Source of the DNA: Gilliamella sp. Choc5-1 | GTDB lineage: Bacteria; Pseudomonadota; Gammaproteobacteria; Enterobacterales; Orbaceae | Direction of reading: 5' to 3' | Assembly: GCF_001690595.1 (NCBI RefSeq) | Contig: NZ_LZHH01000122.1 | Coordinates: forward strand, 1-64,000 | Length of the DNA: 64,000 nt | Shown: positions 59,644 to 64,000 of the stretch, piece by piece | Numbering within the stretch: the stretch's first letter is position 1 | Layout of the letters: each line of letters opens with the position of its first letter | The notes under the pieces: generated by a model | The model's database searches: none | What the model was told of the DNA's origin: nothing | What the model saw: the letters and a program-made list of their open reading frames with translations, nothing else | Made by a program: the position numbers and the translations under genes

Positions 59644-60897
59644 ATGAAAGCAACAGAAAAAAAATTGGTTGTTGGACTAGAAGTTGGTACCTCTAAAGTA
59701 CTTGCTCTTGTTGGCGAGGTTCTTCCCGATGGTATTATTAATATTATTGGAGTAGGACACTGTCCATCAAAAGGGGTTGATAAAGGAGGGGTTAACGATC
59801 TAGAGGCCGTCGTAAAATCAATCCAACGAGCAGTTGAACAAGCTGAACTAATGGCGGATTGCCAAATATCTTCAGTATATCTAAGCCTTTCAGGTAAACA
59901 CATTCGTTGTCAAAATGAAATAGGCATGGTGCCAATAGCGGATGAAGAAGTAACAGCAGAAGACGTCGACAATGTTGTTCATACTGCAAAATCGGTCAGA
60001 ATTCTAGATGAGCATCGTATATTGCACGTTATTGCACAAGAATATTCTATTGATTTACAAGAAGGTATTAAAAACCCTATCGGCCTATCTGGCGTAAGAA
60101 TGAAAGCTAAAGTTCATTTAGTCACTTGTCATAATGATATGGCTAGAAATATTGTTAAAGCTGTTGAACGTTGCGGATTGAAAGTCGATCAACTTATTTT
60201 TTCAGGGTTAGCTTCTAGTTATGCTGTTTTAACCGATGATGAAAAAGAATTAGGGGTTTGTGTTATTGATATGGGGGGGGGCACAATGGATGTGACAGTT
60301 TATACTGGAGGTGCTTTACGTCATTCTGTTGTAATTCCATATGCTGGTAATGTTGTTACTAGTGATATTGCCTATGCATTTGGTGCACCACCGATGGATG
60401 CTGAAAATATTAAAATTCGTTATGGATGCGCTGTTGGTTCACTGATTGGTAAAGATGAAGTTATTGATGTACCAAGTGTTGGCGGTAGGCCTTCTCGTTC
60501 ATTGCAACGCCAAACCCTTGTTGATGTAATTGAGCCTCGCTATTCCGAGCTTCTTTTATTGGTAAAAAAAGAATTACTTACACTACAAGATGAACTTAAA
60601 AAACAAAATATTAAATACCAATTAGCAGCAGGTATTGTATTAACAGGTGGAGCTGCTCAAATAAAAGGAATGGTTGAGTGTGCTGAAAAAGTTTTTCAAA
60701 ATCAAGTTCGTATTGGGCAACCACTAAATATATCAGGGTTAACTGATTATGTACAAAAACCATATTGTTCAACAACTATAGGGTTATTACATTATGGAAA
60801 ACAGAGTTTATTAAATGATGATGCTAAAGATAGTAATAAATCATCATTAAAAGGGATAGCTAAACGATTGACCGGTTGGTTTAAAAAAGAATTTTAG
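59644..60897 (+). CDS. ftsA: Cell division protein FtsA
   Basis: Actin-like ATPase that tethers FtsZ to the membrane. The 417-residue product (E. coli 420) has VVGLEVGTSKVLALVGE (phosphate 1), VCVIDMGGGTMDVTVYTGG (phosphate 2) and ends with the amphipathic membrane-targeting helix KGIAKRLTGWFKKEF. The phosphate 2 glycines are encoded in a nine-G run at 60273-60281, striking in an AT-rich gene. Confidence 0.97.
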   Translation: MKATEKKLVVGLEVGTSKVLALVGEVLPDGIINIIGVGHCPSKGVDKGGVNDLEAVVKSIQRAVEQAELMADCQISSVYLSLSGKHIRCQNEIGMVPIADEEVTAEDVDNVVHTAKSVRILDEHRILHVIAQEYSIDLQEGIKNPIGLSGVRMKAKVHLVTCHNDMARNIVKAVERCGLKVDQLIFSGLASSYAVLTDDEKELGVCVIDMGGGTMDVTVYTGGALRHSVVIPYAGNVVTSDIAYAFGAPPMDAENIKIRYGCAVGSLIGKDEVIDVPSVGGRPSRSLQRQTLVDVIEPRYSELLLLVKKELLTLQDELKKQNIKYQLAAGIVLTGGAAQIKGMVECAEKVFQNQVRIGQPLNISGLTDYVQKPYCSTTIGLLHYGKQSLLNDDAKDSNKSSLKGIAKRLTGWFKKEF

Positions 60898-60922
60898 CTA
60901 ATATATTTCAAGAACTTCGTGG

Positions 60923-60950
60923 ACATTGTAGATGATTATCTGTACAATGT
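60923..60950 (+). other. Stem-loop between ftsA and ftsZ
   Basis: ACATTGTAGAT pairs with ATCTGTACAATGT, with a two-base bulge and a four-base loop. No U-tract follows. It may be an RNA-processing or regulatory structure in the 81-base spacer, affecting the FtsA to FtsZ ratio. Confidence 0.4.
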
Positions 60951-60978
60951 TTCAAGATCGTAAATTTGGAGATAAGTT

Positions 60979-62121
60979 ATGTTTGAGCCTATGGTTGCAG
61001 ATGATGAACCAGCAGCAGTCATTAAAGTTATTGGTGTCGGTGGTGGCGGTGGTAATGCCGTCGAGCATATGATTGCCGAGCATATTGAAGGTGTTGAATT
61101 TTTTGCGGCAAATACAGATGCGCAGGCATTAAAAAGAATTAAGGTAGGTCAAACTATCCAAATTGGTACTAATGTAACTAAAGGACTTGGTGCTGGTGCT
61201 AATCCAGAAGTTGGTAGGAACTCAGCTGAGGAAGATCGCGAGGTCATCCGTAGTGCTATTGAAGGAGCTGATATGGTTTTCATCGCAGCTGGTATGGGTG
61301 GGGGCACAGGAACAGGTGCTGCACCGGTAGTTGCTGAAATAGCAAAAGAGTTAGGTATACTAACTGTCGCTGTTGTTACTAAGCCTTTTGGCTTCGAAGG
61401 CAAAAAGCGTATGGCCTTTGCTGAGCAGGGTATTGCTGAATTAGCGAAACATGTTGATTCACTGATAACTATTCCAAATGACAAATTATTAAAAGTATTA
61501 GGTCGTGGAGTGAAATTACTTGACGCTTTTGCGGCAGCTAATGGTGTTTTAAAAGGTGCGGTACAAGGTATAGCTGAGCTTATCACTAAACCTGGTCATA
61601 TCAATGTTGACTTTGCTGACGTAAGAACAGTAATGTCTGAAATGGGATATGCAATGATGGGCTCTGGCCGAGCTAGTGGTGATAATCGAGCTGAAGAAGC
61701 CGCTGAAATGGCAATTTCTAGTCCATTACTTGAAGATATTGATTTATCTGGTGCTCGAGGCGTATTGGTAAATGTAACTGCAGGATTAGATCTTGGTTTA
61801 GAAGAGTTTGAAACTGTTGGTAGTACGGTTCGTGCATTTGCTTCTGACAATGCGACAGTTGTTGTTGGTACAACTTTTGATCCTGATATGTCTGATGAAA
61901 TTCGAGTAACAGTGGTTGCAACTGGCATTGGTATAGATAAACGTCCAGAAGTTAAAATGCCTAAAACGATTCCACCACATAATGGATTATTTGGCCAAAA
62001 TAATGAGTTAGGACAATCAGAAGAGAAATTAGCTAAAGTTGTTAATGAGCCAACGGTTTCTCCTCTTGATAATCGTGAGATTTTAGATATTCCTGCTTTC
62101 ATACGGAAGCAAGCAAATTAA
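60979..62121 (+). CDS. ftsZ: Cell division protein FtsZ
   Basis: Tubulin-like GTPase that forms the division ring. The 380-residue product (E. coli 383) has [16 protein letters not shown], the tubulin signature [13 protein letters not shown] and [12 protein letters not shown]. After a short linker the C-terminal peptide [12 protein letters not shown] is the FtsA/ZipA binding tail. GGAGATAAG is the ribosome site. Confidence 0.98.
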   Translation: MFEPMVADDEPAAVIKVIGVGGGGGNAVEHMIAEHIEGVEFFAANTDAQALKRIKVGQTIQIGTNVTKGLGAGANPEVGRNSAEEDREVIRSAIEGADMVFIAAGMGGGTGTGAAPVVAEIAKELGILTVAVVTKPFGFEGKKRMAFAEQGIAELAKHVDSLITIPNDKLLKVLGRGVKLLDAFAAANGVLKGAVQGIAELITKPGHINVDFADVRTVMSEMGYAMMGSGRASGDNRAEEAAEMAISSPLLEDIDLSGARGVLVNVTAGLDLGLEEFETVGSTVRAFASDNATVVVGTTFDPDMSDEIRVTVVATGIGIDKRPEVKMPKTIPPHNGLFGQNNELGQSEEKLAKVVNEPTVSPLDNREILDIPAFIRKQAN

Positions 62122-62190
62122 AGTAAAGTTGAACTTATTTGATTTTTTATTGTCAAAATCAATAGGAACAAATAAAAAAGTAGGTGCAAA

Positions 62191-63105
62191 GTGAAACAAA
62201 GAACATTAAAAAAGACTATTCAAGCAACTGGTGTTGGTTTACATACCGGCAAAAAAGTTACTTTGACATTACGTCCTGCGCCTGAAAATACAGGTATAAT
62301 TTACCGTCGTACTGATTTAAATCCATATGTGGATTTTCCCGTGGATGCAAAATCTGTGCGTGATACAATGCTTTGTACTTGTTTGATAAATGAAGATAAT
62401 GTTCGTATTTCTACTGTTGAGCATATTAATGCTGCACTAGCAGGGCTAGGCATTGATAATATTATTATTGAAGTTAATGCCCCTGAAATACCAATTATGG
62501 ATGGTAGTGCAAGTCCATTTGTTTATTTATTGCTTGATGCTGGTATTGCTGAACAAAACGCACTTAAAAAGTTTTTGTGTGTAAAAGAAACAGTTCGAGT
62601 TGAAAATGGTGATAAATGGGCTGAAGTAAGGCCTTATAGTGGCTTTAAACTGGATTTCACTATTGATTTTCAACATCCGGCTATCGACAGTAGTTCACAA
62701 CGTTATCAACTAGATTTTTCGTCTGAATCGTTTATTCGTCAAATCAGCCGTGCTAGAACATTTGGTTTTATGCGTGATATTGAAGCATTACAATCTAAAG
62801 GTTTATGCCTAGGTGGTAGTTTAGATTGTGCAATTGTTGTTGATGATTATAAAGTGCTTAATGAAGATGGTTTGCGTTTTGAAGATGAGTTTGTGCGTCA
62901 CAAAATGCTTGATACTATCGGTGATTTATATATGAGCGGTCACAATATAATTGGTGAAGTTGTTTGTTATAAATCAGGTCATGCATTGAATAATCAATTA
63001 TTGCAAGCATTGCTAGCAAAACAAAATGCATGGGAATATATCACATTTACAGAAGAGCAAACTGTACCACTTGCATTGGGTACCCAACAGCTTATTCTCG
63101 CGTAA
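62191..63105 (+). CDS. lpxC: UDP-3-O-acyl-N-acetylglucosamine deacetylase (GTG start)
   Basis: Zinc enzyme for the committed step of lipid A synthesis. The 304-residue product (E. coli 305) starts at GTG (62191) with TAGGTG upstream. Zinc ligands are seen in [17 protein letters not shown] and [29 protein letters not shown] holds the catalytic histidine. It is the last gene of the dcw cluster before a strong terminator. Confidence 0.98.
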   Translation: MKQRTLKKTIQATGVGLHTGKKVTLTLRPAPENTGIIYRRTDLNPYVDFPVDAKSVRDTMLCTCLINEDNVRISTVEHINAALAGLGIDNIIIEVNAPEIPIMDGSASPFVYLLLDAGIAEQNALKKFLCVKETVRVENGDKWAEVRPYSGFKLDFTIDFQHPAIDSSSQRYQLDFSSESFIRQISRARTFGFMRDIEALQSKGLCLGGSLDCAIVVDDYKVLNEDGLRFEDEFVRHKMLDTIGDLYMSGHNIIGEVVCYKSGHALNNQLLQALLAKQNAWEYITFTEEQTVPLALGTQQLILA

Positions 63106-63132
63106 AATAATAAGTAACATTTTATATTATAG

Positions 63133-63166
63133 ACGCTCCTGTTTTTAATAGGAGCGTTTTTATTTT
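63133..63166 (+). terminator. Terminator of the dcw cluster after lpxC
   Basis: Perfect stem ACGCTCCT/AGGAGCGT with a nine-base loop, followed by a T-rich run. It lies 28 bases after the lpxC stop. Confidence 0.92.
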
Positions 63167-63185
63167 ATATTAAAGAGATAGTAAT

Positions 63186-63773
63186 ATGAATAACAGTCAT
63201 TTTTTTGCTCATTTATCACGATTAAAATTAATTAATCGTTGGCCTTTAATGCGTAATGTAAGAACTGAAAATGTATCAGAGCATAGTTTACAGGTTGCTT
63301 TTGTTGCACATGCTTTAGCAATAATTAAAAACAAGAAATTTAATGGAAATGTTAATCCAGAAAGAATTGCATTGCTGGCAATGTACCACGACGTTTCAGA
63401 AGTAATAACAGGCGATCTACCAACACCAACAAAGTATTACAATCCACAAATAACGATTGAATATAAAAAGATTGAAAAAATAGCACAGCATAAACTTATC
63501 AATATGCTTCCAAAATATCTACAGGAAGATTTTAAAACACTCATTGATGATGATTTTTATAACGAAGCAGAAAAAAGTATTGTAAAACAGGCTGATGCAT
63601 TATGTGCCTATCTTAAAACGATTGAAGAATTGAGTGCTGGTAATAATGAATTTAAATTAGCAGAACAACGTTTAAAGAAAACTTTATCTGAACGCAGCAG
63701 CCCTGAAATGGACTATTTTTTAGATGCTTTTCTACCTAGTTTTAGTTTGTCATTAGATGAAATAACGATGTAA
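63186..63773 (+). CDS. yfbR: 5'-deoxynucleotidase YfbR
   Basis: HD-domain phosphohydrolase that removes phosphate from deoxynucleoside 5'-monophosphates. The 195-residue product (E. coli 199) starts [23 protein letters not shown]-like as in the family. The HD metal set is visible in [10 protein letters not shown] (His), [10 protein letters not shown] (His-Asp) and [11 protein letters not shown] (Asp). It has its own ribosome site (AAAGAGATAG) after the lpxC terminator. secM and secA, often found here, are absent. Confidence 0.95.
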   Translation: MNNSHFFAHLSRLKLINRWPLMRNVRTENVSEHSLQVAFVAHALAIIKNKKFNGNVNPERIALLAMYHDVSEVITGDLPTPTKYYNPQITIEYKKIEKIAQHKLINMLPKYLQEDFKTLIDDDFYNEAEKSIVKQADALCAYLKTIEELSAGNNEFKLAEQRLKKTLSERSSPEMDYFLDAFLPSFSLSLDEITM

Positions 63774-64000
63774 AAATAATTTACCTAGTTAAGGTATTAT
63801 CTATTACAGCTAATCCATTATTTTCAGATCATAAAATATGATATTGCCGATAAGAAAGATATTTTAATAACGGTAATAGTTTTTAGTTGTAGCTAAACTT
63901 TAATTGATAGATACAAAATTTAGGGTAAGTTCTATTTTAATTTAATGCTGTATTTTATGTACTTTGATTAAAGAACATAGTATCTATTATTTCCTATTAA

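Noticed and set aside
61149-62102. Minus-strand open frames inside ftsZ (145 and 168 residues)
   Set aside because: They are shadows of the highly biased ftsZ frame and show no protein family features.
1-64000. CRISPR arrays
   Set aside because: No run of regularly spaced direct repeats with unique spacers was seen; the only short-period repeats are the MraZ-type units at 45001-45040.
63774-64000. A further gene at the right edge
   Set aside because: The last 227 bases are AT-rich with no supported start, ribosome site or family-like reading.

Overview
The window is AT-rich chromosomal DNA from a gammaproteobacterium. Nearly every protein aligns with its E. coli counterpart in length and motifs, and several blocks keep enterobacterial gene order: srlAEBD-srlM-srlR, hemE-yjaG-hupA, rpiA next to argP, ftsB-ispD-ispF-truD-pcm, and mraZ through lpxC. 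Low GC, no visible Haemophilus-type uptake words and a reduced gene order together suggest a fermentative host-associated lineage such as Orbaceae (Gilliamella-like). The taxonomic call is inference.

Layout. 1-767: the 5' part of a probable group II intron on the minus strand, starting directly after the pflB stop codon. 768-3966: pflB and focA (minus). 4321-5649: argA with a perfect ARG box. 5720-9257: two tandem paralogous secreted proteins of unknown function. 10020-14510: glyQS, a YciC-like membrane protein and ybaK. 14689-19985: hupA, yjaG, hemE and argP on minus, then rpiA and serA on plus. 20264-24405: the complete glucitol (sorbitol) PTS operon. 24670-26588: dps, a ChrR-like flavin reductase and mutH. 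26736-30299: nrdAB with paired NrdR boxes. 30845-40719: rarA, lolA, hemH-waaA-orn, rsgA, pcm-truD-ispF-ispD-ftsB and tusE. 40913-41000: tRNA-Ser(UGA).

41001-45100 is an accessory island between serT and the division cluster. It holds decayed IS481-type transposase copies, a YaaW-family gene, a frameshifted WYL-type regulator, two small orphan genes (one membrane, one secreted) and a strongly decayed coding remnant. This is the least explained part of the window.

45114-63105 is the complete dcw cluster (mraZ rsmH ftsL ftsI murE murF mraY murD ftsW murG murC ddlB ftsQ ftsA ftsZ lpxC), closely packed with overlapping start and stop codons and preceded by three MraZ-type direct repeats. It is followed by yfbR rather than secM-secA. 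The metabolic genes fit a facultative anaerobe: formate-producing pyruvate cleavage under a probable FNR site, sorbitol uptake under a probable CRP site, and arginine and serine synthesis. A short interspersed intergenic repeat occurs at least four times across the window.
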